A DNA stretch of 64,000 bases from CAZEQK01 sp964514395 (GTDB taxonomy: Bacteria; Bacillota; Bacilli; Tepidibacillales; Tepidibacillaceae), in the NCBI GenBank assembly GCA_964514395.1, contig CAZEQK010000009.1, positions 32,150-96,149 of the forward strand. Reading direction: 5' to 3'. Under the pieces are notes generated by a model. That model saw nothing but the letters and a program-made list of their open reading frames with translations, ran no database searches and was not told where the DNA came from. A program made the translations under genes and the position numbers. Within the stretch, counting starts at the first letter, position 1. Each line of letters opens with the position of its first letter. Positions 1-9,470 of the stretch are shown in pieces.

Positions 1-1
1 T

Positions 2-850
2 TCTCTAATTTTACCCGTAACATTCACAAATGTAGGGATTCCTAAGCATAATGCTATCATCAAAGAAAGTAAGTCAAAAGAGTTAAACGATAATACAAAC
101 ACTATAAATAATATGACGCAAACTTCAAAAAAAGGCCAAGATAGTGTAGCGGAGCAGCAAACGAGAACAAAAACCGAAGCAAACCAAAAAAAAATAAAGC
201 CACAAATTAAATATTATATCGACAAAAATTATTATATTAAACCTTTAGATGATAATGAAAATAAAAAAGTAGTACTATTAACCTTTGACGACTCACCGCA
301 AGGATTATATACAGAAGATATTCTTAATATATTGGATAAATATCAAGCAAAAGCTATCTTCTTTGTAAATGGTCATTATGCCGTGAAAAATCAAAAGCTT
401 CTTAAGGAAATCTATGATAAAGGCCATTTGATTGGAAATCATACTTGGTGGCATAAAAATCTAAAAAAATTAAACTATTTAGAAACTGAAAAGGAAATAG
501 TCGATGTCGATGATTTAATTGAGAAAATCACAGGAGAAAGACCTGAATATTTTCGTCCACCTTTTGGTGTTTCTTCTACTTTTGAAAAAAAAATCATAGC
601 ATCAGAAAAGATGCAAGGCATGAATTGGTCTTTAGGTTCTTTAGATTGGACTTATCCAAATCCTGAGGATGCAGATAAGGTAGTAGAGCAGGTTTTAAAC
701 AATGTGAAACCAGGTTCAAATATTTTAATGCACGATAAGCATGTAACTTCTTTAGCATTAGATAAGATACTATCAGGATTAAAAAGTAAGGGTTATTCTT
801 TCGTTTTACCAACAGAGATTAAGATAGACAATATAAAGAGCAGTCAATAA
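2..850 (+). CDS. Polysaccharide deacetylase, 5' end outside the window
   Basis: Carbohydrate esterase 4 (NodB fold) enzyme that removes acetyl groups from peptidoglycan or another wall glycan outside the membrane. The NodB motifs are visible in order: TFDDSP, NHTWWH, RPPFG, SLDW and LMHD; the first carries Ser where Gly is usual. The frame is open from base 2 to the first ATG at 113 and encodes a hydrophobic stretch (LILPVTF) and then a polar linker. The true start and a signal anchor therefore lie upstream of the window, and 113 is probably not the start. A hairpin with a T-run overlaps the stop codon. The exact substrate cannot be predicted. Confidence 0.85.
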   Translation, partial: SLILPVTFTNVGIPKHNAIIKESKSKELNDNTNTINNMTQTSKKGQDSVAEQQTRTKTEANQKKIKPQIKYYIDKNYYIKPLDDNENKKVVLLTFDDSPQGLYTEDILNILDKYQAKAIFFVNGHYAVKNQKLLKEIYDKGHLIGNHTWWHKNLKKLNYLETEKEIVDVDDLIEKITGERPEYFRPPFGVSSTFEKKIIASEKMQGMNWSLGSLDWTYPNPEDADKVVEQVLNNVKPGSNILMHDKHVTSLALDKILSGLKSKGYSFVLPTEIKIDNIKSSQ

Positions 851-866
851 TAATAGCTCTTTTTTT
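834..866 (+). terminator. Terminator after polysaccharide deacetylase
   Basis: Stem AAAGAGC / GCTCTTT with a 13-nt loop, then a run of T. It lies between two convergent genes and overlaps both of their 3' ends. Confidence 0.7.
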
Positions 867-1260
867 TTGTTTTTTTTGGTAAGTATGTAAAGAAGGTAAG
901 TTTAAATGTCCAGAAAATAATCAGTGGAAGTAGTAGAAAAAATTCAAAGTTAACAAATAAGTAAAAGTATACATCAAAAATTAATAATAAAATAATTAGG
1001 CCCTTCCACTCTTCCCAACTTGATCTATACCCTTTATTATGAATAAGCATTTGGAATGCATATTTACTGGGTTTTATTAAAAGTGTGAAAATAAAAATTT
1101 GAAGTAGGACTGTAATGAGAAGACTTATCCCATTCGCCATGATAAGTGATATCCATTCAGACAACCGTTGAGGCTCCTCAATATGGCCAGGATATATGTA
1201 ATAGGTAAGAATAGAAAAGATAAAAGCTGTAATAATATTAATCAGATAAAAAGAATACAT
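844..1260 (-). CDS. Hypothetical membrane protein, 138 aa
   Basis: I do not recognise the family. The product is very hydrophobic, with about four membrane segments (roughly residues 4-22, 40-64, 86-104 and 106-122) and a basic, Lys/Tyr-rich C-terminus. The ATG at 1260 has a G-rich ribosome binding site just upstream. It is convergent with the deacetylase and shares its terminator region. No catalytic motif is visible, so no function is proposed. Confidence 0.6.
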   Translation of the reverse strand: MYSFYLINIITAFIFSILTYYIYPGHIEEPQRLSEWISLIMANGISLLITVLLQIFIFTLLIKPSKYAFQMLIHNKGYRSSWEEWKGLIILLLIFDVYFYLFVNFEFFLLLPLIIFWTFKLTFFTYLPKKTKKKSYYY

Positions 1261-1304
1261 TATTTTACCCCCCTATTTAATATATGAGGGCTTTTACAGA
1301 TTTA

Positions 1305-1582
1305 TTAATCCGTAAATTTCTCTCTTATTTCTAATATAGATGGAAATATTTCTTCAAATACATCAACTAGTTTTGGATCAAAATGTTTATTCTTACCCTT
1401 TTTTATTTCTACTAAAGCATCAAACACATCACTTAGCGCACAAATTCTACCTACCAATGGTATATGTTCACCAGTAAGCTGAAAAGGATAACCAGTTCCG
1501 TCCCATTTTTCATGGTGAGTTAGGGCAATCGTTTCGGCCATATTAATCAATTTTGAACTACCAGAAGAAAGTATTTCTCCAC
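1305..1582 (-). pseudogene. HD-GYP phosphodiesterase remnant
   Basis: This frame encodes the second half of an HD-GYP domain, the c-di-GMP phosphodiesterase class often fused to response-regulator receivers. IGGEILSSGSS, ALTHHEKWDGTGYP and IPLVGRI are clear. The N-terminal receiver and the HD part are missing. About 15 residues are also missing between DVFDAL and the C-terminal KNKHFDPKLVDVF, where family members carry a conserved RPYK segment. Its 5' side runs directly into the 3' end of the kinase remnant at 1583, so a deletion has fused the two loci. It has no start codon of its own. Confidence 0.8.
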
Positions 1583-3337
1583 CTATGATAGAATGTTGCT
1601 TCTTTCCCCGCTTTCTTCTCTTCGTACTAATTCATCTTCTTCATCTAACACGTAGTTATCATCCGATAGTGGCAATTCTATATAAAAATGACTTCCTTCT
1701 CCCTGCACGCTTTTGAACTCAATAGCTCCATCCATTAAAGTCATTAACCTTCTTGAGATATTCAAGCCTATTCCAGTTCCTTCTATTGCCGTTTTTTGCC
1801 CCCAATCGACTGAATGGATTGAATAATTCTGCCTGTTTTATCCTTTGGTATTCCAATGCCATTATCCTCTACACTGATTTGTAAGTAATTATTATCTACT
1901 TTCTCACAGTATATTCTGACCTTTCCGTTCTTTTTGTTATATTTAATGGCATTAGATATAAGATTAAGCATGACCTGCTGCAAACGTGTTTTATCTGCTC
2001 TTACGTAATATTCGTCACAAGCAGAATATTTTAATTCCACTTGATACCTGTCTAGCATAGGCTGTAGTAACGATGTACTACTATAAATCACCGTTGAAAC
2101 CCTTACAGTTTCAATCGAAAGCGGTATTTTCCCAGATTCAATCTTTGATAGATCCAACACCTCGTTTATTAATGCAAGTAAATGCTTGCCTGCTTTTAAT
2201 ATTTCATTTACATTTTCCTTTTGAGAAGCAGTTAAGGGTTCAAAAGGATCAGATTCTAATAATTGAGCGAAACCTAGAATTGCGTTCATTGGGGTTACGA
2301 TTTATTATTTCTTCCTTAAATATTTCACCTAATTTAATCCTTCCCCACATTTTTTCAAAAAAACTATCTGAATGGTAACCAGAGTTAACAATATTGAAAT
2401 TTTTCCCAATCAATTCTTTCTTTGTATACTGAGAGATATCAGAAAACTTATCATTAACATATATAATTGTCCCATTAATATCCGAAATACCAACTATTGC
2501 ATGCTGGTCTAGAGCTACCTTAAATCTTTCTAATTCGTTATGCGTATCCTTTAAGCTTCTTTCTGTACTTTTTACCTTAGATATATCCCTAAAAGTTGTA
2601 ATAAATCCAGTGAATTCTTCATCAACTGATATCCTAGCAGAGCGAAAAGATACTAATTTTTTTTCCCCTTTTTTTGTGATAAAAACATCTTCTCCAGAGT
2701 GATCATTATCTTTATCTTTAATATTTGCTAGTATTGGACATTCTGATGAACTTATAGGCAACCCATTAAGCGTTTCATAATGGATATAATCATGAATTTC
2801 CTTGCCTATCAATTCAACTTCCTTCCAACCAAGAATCTTTTCTGCCTCCGAATTTAAAAAGAGTAATTTTCCTTTACCATCTAAAATATATACACCCTCA
2901 CCTAATACGGATGTTATCTCTTTTAATCTTTTATTATTAATCCTAATAATTTTCTCATTTTGATATTGCAAAAAAGAAAAGAGTATCCCTACTCCTATTC
3001 CAATAAAGATATATAAAAACATTTGTGATTTCCATTTATCAACAGAGCTTAGAAGATAGCCTAAATAGCTATTACTCATCATAATTCTGATTAAAACACC
3101 AGACAATAATCCTGAAAAAAATCCACCTTTAATTCCATATGTAAAAGCTGTAAAAATAATCGGTATGTATAATAAATTGATAAATAATACAAACTCGGTT
3201 TGATTTTTTATATGTTCATACAACTCAATACTTGTTATAAAAATTCCAATAACAAAAAATAAATATATGATTCTTTTTCCCTTAGGAGTAAATAATTTTT
3301 CTATAAATCTATCCAATTACTCAATAAAATTTATCAT
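1583..3337 (-). pseudogene. Decayed PAS sensor histidine kinase
   Basis: Remains of a membrane sensor kinase with four N-terminal membrane segments (about residues 14-116 of the longest frame), two PAS domains (about 130-245 and 262-350), then HisKA and HATPase parts. At least three lesions are visible. A TAA lies seven codons after the best ATG (3337). A deletion near 2285-2300 joins the second PAS domain to MNAILGFAQLL and removes the phospho-acceptor His box. A frameshift near 1795-1803, in a G/A run, splits the HATPase domain between GIGIPKDK and GTGIGLNISRR. The product cannot autophosphorylate. The next gene downstream, an HD-GYP remnant, is broken too. Confidence 0.85.
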
Positions 3338-3465
3338 ACAGTGGACATTCCTCCTTTCTGTTACAACTAATTTCTAACATATTTCTACATATAACGACAT
3401 TTTCCTGCAAGGTTTGGAAAATATATAATTATTCCAATTTAATAATTATTATTATGTATTGATAA

Positions 3466-3495
3466 TAAAAAGGGGCTCTCACGAGTCCCTTTTTA
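3466..3495 (-). terminator. Terminator of the oxidoreductase operon
   Basis: Near-perfect stem AAAGGGACTC / GAGCCCCTTTT with a GTGA loop and a T-rich tail on the minus strand, just after the stop codon at 3500. Confidence 0.75.
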
Positions 3496-3499
3496 CATA

Positions 3500-5779
3500 T
3501 TATAGCATAGGATTTTCATGCTTAGCGATTAAACGCTGCCAGCGGCGTTCCACTTCTTGTTCAAAAGATTTTAATGTTGCTTCATACTCTGGTTTTAATA
3601 GATGTTTTGTTTTTCCTAGCATACCTAGCCATTCGCTAGTAGGCACTCGTTTCCCTTTTTCTTCAGGATTGTAAGTGATTGTTGTAATACCTTTCTCAAC
3701 CTCATATAGTGGGAAGAAGCATGTATTAACCGCTGTACCTATAATGGCACTACCGTCACTATCCTTAGATTTCCAGTTTAAAGGACAGTTGATTAAGATT
3801 TTTCCGTATGCTAATCCTTCATTCTGAGCATACCATTGAGCCTTAGCAGCCTTCTTAATTAAATCCTGAGGAAATGCTTCAGTACCAGTAAATACATAAG
3901 GAATATTTGTAGATGCCATGATTTGTGGTGTATCCTTATGGTGGAAGGCTTTTCCTCCCTGCTTCTCACCAACGCCAGAAGTAGTTGTCATATGACCAAT
4001 AGGTGTTGAATAGGATAATTGGCTACCAGTATTCATATAGCCCTCATTATCATATTCAAGAATAATCATTTTATGATTTCTAAGTGCTGCTCCGATAGCT
4101 GGGCCCATACCGATGTCCATACCACCGTCTCCAGTAACCATCACAAAGGTGAAATTATCATCAACATCAAGCTCTCCACGACGTTTTTTCTCCCAGAACA
4201 TTTCAACTACACCAGAAAGTGTTGCAGCTCCATTTTGGAATAGGTTATGAATATAGGTTCCTTTATGGGCACTATATGGGTACCCAGTTGATACTACCAT
4301 GCCGCAGCCTGTTTGGAATAGTACGACGACATCCCCTTCAATACCCTTAAAGAATGTCTCTAATCCTGGATAGATTCCACAGCCTGGACATGCCCCATGG
4401 CCTGGAGCTAAACGTTTTGGTTTTTTTGTTAAAGTTCTTAAAGGTGGAATTTTAACAAGAAGCTTACCTGTTTCTTCGTTTTTTTCCACATTGATTAAGC
4501 CTGTATTCCAATCCTCTTTCACTGGTTCTAATAATCTTTTTGGAGCATCCTCTTTTTCTCCAGGGTGCACTCCATAATAATCGAATGGTACCTCAGCATA
4601 ACCTTTTTCTACAGCATCAAGGGTAAGCTTAAAGAATTCTTCAGCTTCATCATGATAGAAATCCTTACCACCTAATGAGAAAATACGACTTAATACAATC
4701 GTATTATTATCTTTATCATCTTTAAGGGCAGCCTTCACCTCTTGGGTTATCGTACCACCATATGCGCCATAGGAATCAGCTCTTTCACCAACTAATACAG
4801 CTTTCACATTTTTTAATGATTTACGAATTTCATCAGCTGGGAAAGGACGAATCATGTTTGGTGAGATAACCCCTGCTTTTATTCCCTGTGCACGTAGTTT
4901 ATCTACTACATCCTTCGCTGTTTCTGCTGCAGAAGTTAATAAAAATAACGCAACCTCAGCATCTTCCATCATATATTCATCTAATACCTTATACTCACGT
5001 CCAGACAATTCTTTATATTCTGTAGCAATCTCTTCAAATACAGCTTTTGCATTGTAAATGGCTTGTGACTGTTGGTATTTATTGTTTATTAAGTCCGGAT
5101 CATTCATATATGGACCTATCGTTACAGGGTTTTTTGGGTCTAAAGAAGTGATATATCCTTCTGGTACCTCGCCAACAAAATCCTGAACCACTTTTTTATT
5201 CTCAAAATATTGTACTCTACGCTTTTGGTGAGAGGTTACAAAACCATCAAAAGCTACGATAACAGGTAGACGAACATCCTTATGCTCACCAAGTCGAGTT
5301 GCAATAATGTTCATATCATATACAACCTGAGGATCCCTTGCTAAAAGGATTGGCCAACCAATATTTAGACCATAATATAAATCAGAGTGATCACCACGTA
5401 TATCTAGAGGACCACTTACTGAACGAGTTACTAAATCTAATACCATTGGAAAACGTGAACCAGATTGAACTGGTAGTTGTTCTAGCATATATAAGAAACC
5501 ATTAGCACTAGTAGCGTTAAAAACACGTCCTCCACCAGTGGTTGCTCCAAAGTTAATACCAGCAGAACCATGTTCCCCATCAGCAGGTATCATAGAAATA
5601 TTATGCTCCCCGCGAGTTTTCATTTCATCAAGAAATTCAGCAATTTCTGTAGATGGTGTTATTGGAAAATATCCCATTACGTGAGGATTTATTTGAGCTA
5701 CGGCTAAAGCCGCCATTTCATTACCTGTCTTAATATTTACATCCTGTTTTATCAATAATTCTTTTTCTTCAATAGCCAT
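3500..5779 (-). CDS. 2-oxoacid:ferredoxin oxidoreductase, fused alpha/beta subunit
   Basis: A 759-residue catalytic subunit that oxidatively decarboxylates a 2-oxoacid to acyl-CoA and reduces ferredoxin, or runs in reverse. Residues 1 to about 400 are the PorA-like pyrimidine-binding part (GYFPITPSTE, then the transketolase C-like part). From about 450 the PorB-like half follows, with the CPGCG cysteine motif and the thiamine-diphosphate motif GDGGMDIGMG. Alpha and beta are often separate genes; here they are one. Its partner, the gamma/delta gene, lies 16 nt upstream in the same operon. Pyruvate is the default substrate guess, but a branched-chain 2-oxoacid cannot be excluded. Confidence 0.85.
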   Translation of the reverse strand: MAIEEKELLIKQDVNIKTGNEMAALAVAQINPHVMGYFPITPSTEIAEFLDEMKTRGEHNISMIPADGEHGSAGINFGATTGGGRVFNATSANGFLYMLEQLPVQSGSRFPMVLDLVTRSVSGPLDIRGDHSDLYYGLNIGWPILLARDPQVVYDMNIIATRLGEHKDVRLPVIVAFDGFVTSHQKRRVQYFENKKVVQDFVGEVPEGYITSLDPKNPVTIGPYMNDPDLINNKYQQSQAIYNAKAVFEEIATEYKELSGREYKVLDEYMMEDAEVALFLLTSAAETAKDVVDKLRAQGIKAGVISPNMIRPFPADEIRKSLKNVKAVLVGERADSYGAYGGTITQEVKAALKDDKDNNTIVLSRIFSLGGKDFYHDEAEEFFKLTLDAVEKGYAEVPFDYYGVHPGEKEDAPKRLLEPVKEDWNTGLINVEKNEETGKLLVKIPPLRTLTKKPKRLAPGHGACPGCGIYPGLETFFKGIEGDVVVLFQTGCGMVVSTGYPYSAHKGTYIHNLFQNGAATLSGVVEMFWEKKRRGELDVDDNFTFVMVTGDGGMDIGMGPAIGAALRNHKMIILEYDNEGYMNTGSQLSYSTPIGHMTTTSGVGEKQGGKAFHHKDTPQIMASTNIPYVFTGTEAFPQDLIKKAAKAQWYAQNEGLAYGKILINCPLNWKSKDSDGSAIIGTAVNTCFFPLYEVEKGITTITYNPEEKGKRVPTSEWLGMLGKTKHLLKPEYEATLKSFEQEVERRWQRLIAKHENPML

Positions 5780-5795
5780 TTTATACCCCTCCCCC

Positions 5796-6791
5796 TTAAT
5801 TTGAAGCTAAGACAAACTTATGAGGAACTCGATTAATATCAGCATATCCTTCAGCCTCTCTAACAGTAGAAAGCGCTTCTGTTGGACATACAGCTACACA
5901 CTTCATGCAACCCTTACAGTATTGATAATCTATTCCCTGTAAAAACATTTGTGGGCGACCCTTTTTATCCTCTTGTTCTTCCCAAACAAAACAAAGATCA
6001 GGACATGCAACATCGCACTGTGCGCAATTTATACATTTATCTTGATCAAAACCAGGAAGAAATCCTTGACGTGAACTACTTAAATCTTTAAGTATTGAGT
6101 TACCTGGGTTAACTATAACACCACCAATTGGTTGTGTTTCATAACCAAGCTTCGATTTTGCTCTTACAAATTCAGTGATAGTACCTTCTTCCACATCATA
6201 GGCTTTAACCTCTACTTCATTAAAGCCTCGTTCAAAGGTTTTAATATTCGACTCCACTAATTTAGGATACTTTTCTTCAAATGTAGAACGAATCACATTT
6301 TTTATTGCTTCTGGATTTAAGAATTCAGCAATACGGAATATTGCACCTAGCATCGCAGTATTAACGCGAGTTTTTTCTTCAACAGCAATGTTAAGAGCAT
6401 CAACCACTGCTATAATTCCATTTTTCAGGTTATATTTTTCTTTGATTTCATCAGGTGTCTTTGTTGTATTGACTACGATGATACCATCCTTATTTAAACC
6501 ATTTGCTACATCGATTGTTTTAAATAGTGCTTCATGAAATACCCCTACTACGTTAGGTTGTTCAATTGGACTACTAGCTCTTATTTCCCCTTCTCCAAAA
6601 CGAACAAAAGATTTAACCGGTGAACCTTTTTTCTCTGATCCATAGGAAGAAAAATGGGCACCATTATATCCTAAGCCTAATACACCAGTTTCTGCTAGCA
6701 TTTTCCCTGCTAAATGTGCTCCTAAGCCCCCAATAGATTCTAAACGTATCTCAAAAAAACCAAGCTCATTTTTAATTGGTAATTTTGACAT
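5796..6791 (-). CDS. 2-oxoacid:ferredoxin oxidoreductase, gamma/ferredoxin subunit
   Basis: Partner of the alpha/beta subunit. Residues 1 to about 185 match the gamma domain (GGLGAHLAGKMLAE, SSYGSEKKGSPVKSF). The C-terminal 80 residues hold two 4Fe-4S clusters (CINCAQCDVACP and CKGCMKCVAVCP) that pass electrons to ferredoxin. The start at 6791 (MSKLPI) is chosen because GAGGAGGT sits 7 nt upstream; the reading frame extends a further 30 codons but without a binding site. It is the first gene of a two-gene operon behind a consensus promoter at 6917-6945 and a leader with a strong dyad. Confidence 0.87.
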   Translation of the reverse strand: MSKLPIKNELGFFEIRLESIGGLGAHLAGKMLAETGVLGLGYNGAHFSSYGSEKKGSPVKSFVRFGEGEIRASSPIEQPNVVGVFHEALFKTIDVANGLNKDGIIVVNTTKTPDEIKEKYNLKNGIIAVVDALNIAVEEKTRVNTAMLGAIFRIAEFLNPEAIKNVIRSTFEEKYPKLVESNIKTFERGFNEVEVKAYDVEEGTITEFVRAKSKLGYETQPIGGVIVNPGNSILKDLSSSRQGFLPGFDQDKCINCAQCDVACPDLCFVWEEQEDKKGRPQMFLQGIDYQYCKGCMKCVAVCPTEALSTVREAEGYADINRVPHKFVLASN

Positions 6792-6837
6792 TGTTTTTAC
6801 CTCCTCACCCTTCAATAAATATTTGACACAAAAGCAA

Positions 6838-6874
6838 ATGTAATACTTCCTAACCAAATTAGTTAGTATTACAT
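6838..6874 (-). promoter_or_regulatory. Leader dyad in the oxidoreductase 5' UTR
   Basis: A 10-bp perfect inverted repeat, ATGTAATACT / AGTATTACAT, with an inner CTAA/TTAG pairing. It lies between the predicted transcription start and the start codon. It could be an operator for a dimeric repressor or an RNA hairpin; nothing in the sequence decides between them. Confidence 0.55.
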
Positions 6875-6916
6875 CTACCATTTACAAACGCAATATGTCC
6901 TATGTGCTATATTTCG

Positions 6917-6945
6917 ATTATAACAGTCCAAATATTCTATTGCAA
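6917..6945 (-). promoter_or_regulatory. Sigma-A promoter of the oxidoreductase operon
   Basis: TTGCAA, a 17-bp spacer and TATAAT, with TGT just before the -10 hexamer. The predicted leader is about 120 nt. Confidence 0.75.
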
Positions 6946-7106
6946 CAGATTTCGATATTTTTTTTAAAATATGATAAATAACAACACGTAGATAGTGTTA
7001 ACCGTTGATTTCACAGGATTTTTAAATGTTATATTTTGTATATTAATAATAAACAGATATATAACAGTTTATTTTTTTGGACTATAACAGACCTATTTTC
7101 TGAAAT
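6946..7106. other. Intergenic stretch with repeated TATAACAG
   Basis: No gene seen. The octamer TATAACAG occurs three times on the plus strand around this interval (6919, 7070 and 7083); the first copy overlaps the -10 hexamer of the oxidoreductase promoter. It could be a regulator site, but the background is very AT-rich. Confidence 0.35.
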
Positions 7107-7134
7107 AAAAAAAAGAGCTTAGCTCCTTTTTTCT
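7107..7134 (-). terminator. Terminator of the lysine fermentation operon
   Basis: Stem GAGC / GCTC with a 3-nt loop, followed on the minus strand by eight T. It sits about 25 nt after the kamE stop codon. Confidence 0.65.
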
Positions 7135-7156
7135 CCTATTCATTTATACAAACTAT

Positions 7157-7903
7157 TTATTTCAAATCCCTTTTTATCATTTCTTCCACTATATAAGTTG
7201 CTACGATATTAGCTGTTGTATTTGTTCCAAATCCTGCATCATAGCCTAATTCTAATGCTATTTCATGATTAATGCGAGGCCCACCGCAAATCAATAACAT
7301 CCTTTCACGGATTCCTGACTCCTCCATTAATTCCACAAGCTCGGTTAGATTTTTCAAATGTATTCCTTTTTGTGTTACTACCTGAGATACTAATATAGCA
7401 TCTGCATTCAATTCAAGCGCTTTTGCTAATAAGTCCTCATTATTAACCTGTGAACCAAGATTATAGGCATCGATCATAGGATATCGTTCTAATCCATATT
7501 CTCCATCGTATCCCTTCATATTCATGATTGCATCAATTCCAACTGTATGAGCATCTGTTCCTGTACAGGCTCCGATCACTACCAATTTCCGATTTATATC
7601 TTTTTTTATTTTTTCATTGATCTGGTAAAAATCTAATACTTTATTTTTTATCTTCGAAACCTCTATTTTAGAATAATCAATGCTAATCGATGTCTTACCA
7701 TAAACAATAAAAAAGGTGAAATTCTCCCTTAAATCCTCCATATGATACACCGTAACATCGAGTAATCCCATTTTTTTTGCTACGAGCTTGGCTGCCTCAG
7801 CAGCTTCCTCGCCATATGGAACTGGTAATGTAAAGCTTAATTGAATCGCACCATCATCGATTGTATCTCCATAAGGCTTTACATTGGTAAAATCAATATT
7901 CAT
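7157..7903 (-). CDS. kamE: Lysine 5,6-aminomutase beta subunit
   Basis: B12- and PLP-dependent mutase subunit that, with KamD, moves the terminal amino group of beta-lysine to give 3,5-diaminohexanoate. The cobalamin motif DxHxxG is at residues 117-122 (DAHTVG) inside GACTGTDAHTVGIDA. Lys130, in NMKGYDGEYGLE, lies where the family carries the PLP lysine (recalled, not verified here). A Rossmann-like B12 domain fills the C-terminal half. The gene overlaps kamD by 11 nt, so the two are probably translationally coupled at equal amounts. It is the last gene of the operon. Confidence 0.92.
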   Translation of the reverse strand: MNIDFTNVKPYGDTIDDGAIQLSFTLPVPYGEEAAEAAKLVAKKMGLLDVTVYHMEDLRENFTFFIVYGKTSISIDYSKIEVSKIKNKVLDFYQINEKIKKDINRKLVVIGACTGTDAHTVGIDAIMNMKGYDGEYGLERYPMIDAYNLGSQVNNEDLLAKALELNADAILVSQVVTQKGIHLKNLTELVELMEESGIRERMLLICGGPRINHEIALELGYDAGFGTNTTANIVATYIVEEMIKRDLK

Positions 7904-9470
7904 TTTTATTACCTCCTATCCCTAATTCATTTTTAAGAAGATAATAAAATGGGTTAAAATAATCATTTCTTTTTACAAAAACACCTTCTAAACCTTTACC
8001 ACTCATAAAGGAACGCTTCACATTTGCAAACATTCCCTGCTCAATCGCCTTAAATAATCCTATTTTATCTATCTCATCTAACATGTTCATTGCTTTTTCT
8101 AAAACTTCATTAGCTCTTTTTTCAATACGACCCCCGCTAACAAATTCAATCTCTTCACTTAAATGATTGATATTATTAAAGATATATTTTGCATTATCAA
8201 TTGCTAATTTCCTGTCCTGCATATACGGAGTATGCATCGCTTCTGTCATCATTCCTAGTAATTGAATTTCTTGATTTGTTAGCTTACCTACAAAATTAAA
8301 CATGGCATTTTGAATATAACCTTTAAATACATCTCCAGTCATGTGCTTTGTAGGAGGCATATATTTTAATGGTGCTTTAGGAAAAATCTGTCTTGACATT
8401 TGTGCTTGGGCTAGCTCCATTAAGAAACCATCTTCTAATTTTGGATTCATTTCAAATGCGTGACCTAATCCCATTAATTCTACAGGTAATCCCGATTGTA
8501 ATGCCAATTGCTCATTAATAAATTGAGAAGCTAGAACGGTATGAGCTTCCTCCACTGCATCTGCTGTAGTTAAATAATTATCTTCCCCTGTGTTTATTGT
8601 TATACCAGCGTAGCTTATAATCATTCTAGAAAAATACTGATCAATTAGAGTTCTTTGCATATTGATATCTCTAAATAAAATACCGTATAGTGCATCATTT
8701 AACATGACATCTAGCCTTTCAATCCCACCTATAGCAGCTATTTCGGGCATACATAGACCAGAGCTATAATTACAAAGCTTTATATATTTACCCTCTTCAT
8801 TTCCTACTTCATCTAGAGCTTCTCTCATGATTTTAAAATTTTCTTGGGTAGCATATGTGCCTCCAAAGCCTTCTCTTGTTGCACCATAAGGTACATAGTC
8901 TAACAAGCTTTGACCTGTTGTACGAATAACAGCAATAATATCTGCACCTTGCCGAACTGCTGCCTTTGCTTGAATGATATCCTCATATATATCACCAGTT
9001 GCTACAATAAGATATAAGTAGGGTTTCTCCCCTTCTCCTAAGCTAGATATAAGGCTCGTTCTCTCTTTTCTCCGTTTTTCTAATAATTTTAGCCCCTCAT
9101 TAGCTAGTTGAAACCCAAGCTGTTTGACTTCATCATCAGAAACACTTTTACAATCCTCCCATTTGATTAGAAAATTATCTGCAACTTCAGCAACCTCTTG
9201 GGGAGTATAGTCGTAGGTAATCATCGCTCTACATACCCATTTCATCGCACCTTCATCAAGTATGCTTCTCTCCTGTAATTGATCCACTAGAACATTGACA
9301 TATGGGGCTCCTTCATCATTAATCCCATCAATTCCTATTAATCTTAATAAAGTTCGTTCAATAGTGGTTGTACTTCTTTTTTCAATAAATTCATGGAGCT
9401 TACCAGCAATATTTCTTGCATAGGTCCGTGCATGTTTTATCTGCTCTTCCTTTAGATTAATTTTTGCCAT
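7893..9470 (-). CDS. kamD: Lysine 5,6-aminomutase alpha subunit
   Basis: Large subunit of adenosylcobalamin-dependent beta-lysine/D-lysine 5,6-aminomutase, with the TIM-barrel substrate and PLP site. The full length of about 525 residues is normal for the family, and TGDIYEDIIQAKAAVRQGADIIAVIR and MGLGHAFEMNP are typical regions. I chose ATG 9470 (MAKINLK), with an AAGGGGGAAG-type site upstream; an ATG at 9491 would add seven residues. It overlaps the end of kamC by 14 nt and the start of kamE by 11 nt, so kamC, kamD and kamE are tightly coupled. Confidence 0.92.
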   Translation of the reverse strand: MAKINLKEEQIKHARTYARNIAGKLHEFIEKRSTTTIERTLLRLIGIDGINDEGAPYVNVLVDQLQERSILDEGAMKWVCRAMITYDYTPQEVAEVADNFLIKWEDCKSVSDDEVKQLGFQLANEGLKLLEKRRKERTSLISSLGEGEKPYLYLIVATGDIYEDIIQAKAAVRQGADIIAVIRTTGQSLLDYVPYGATREGFGGTYATQENFKIMREALDEVGNEEGKYIKLCNYSSGLCMPEIAAIGGIERLDVMLNDALYGILFRDINMQRTLIDQYFSRMIISYAGITINTGEDNYLTTADAVEEAHTVLASQFINEQLALQSGLPVELMGLGHAFEMNPKLEDGFLMELAQAQMSRQIFPKAPLKYMPPTKHMTGDVFKGYIQNAMFNFVGKLTNQEIQLLGMMTEAMHTPYMQDRKLAIDNAKYIFNNINHLSEEIEFVSGGRIEKRANEVLEKAMNMLDEIDKIGLFKAIEQGMFANVKRSFMSGKGLEGVFVKRNDYFNPFYYLLKNELGIGGNKNEY

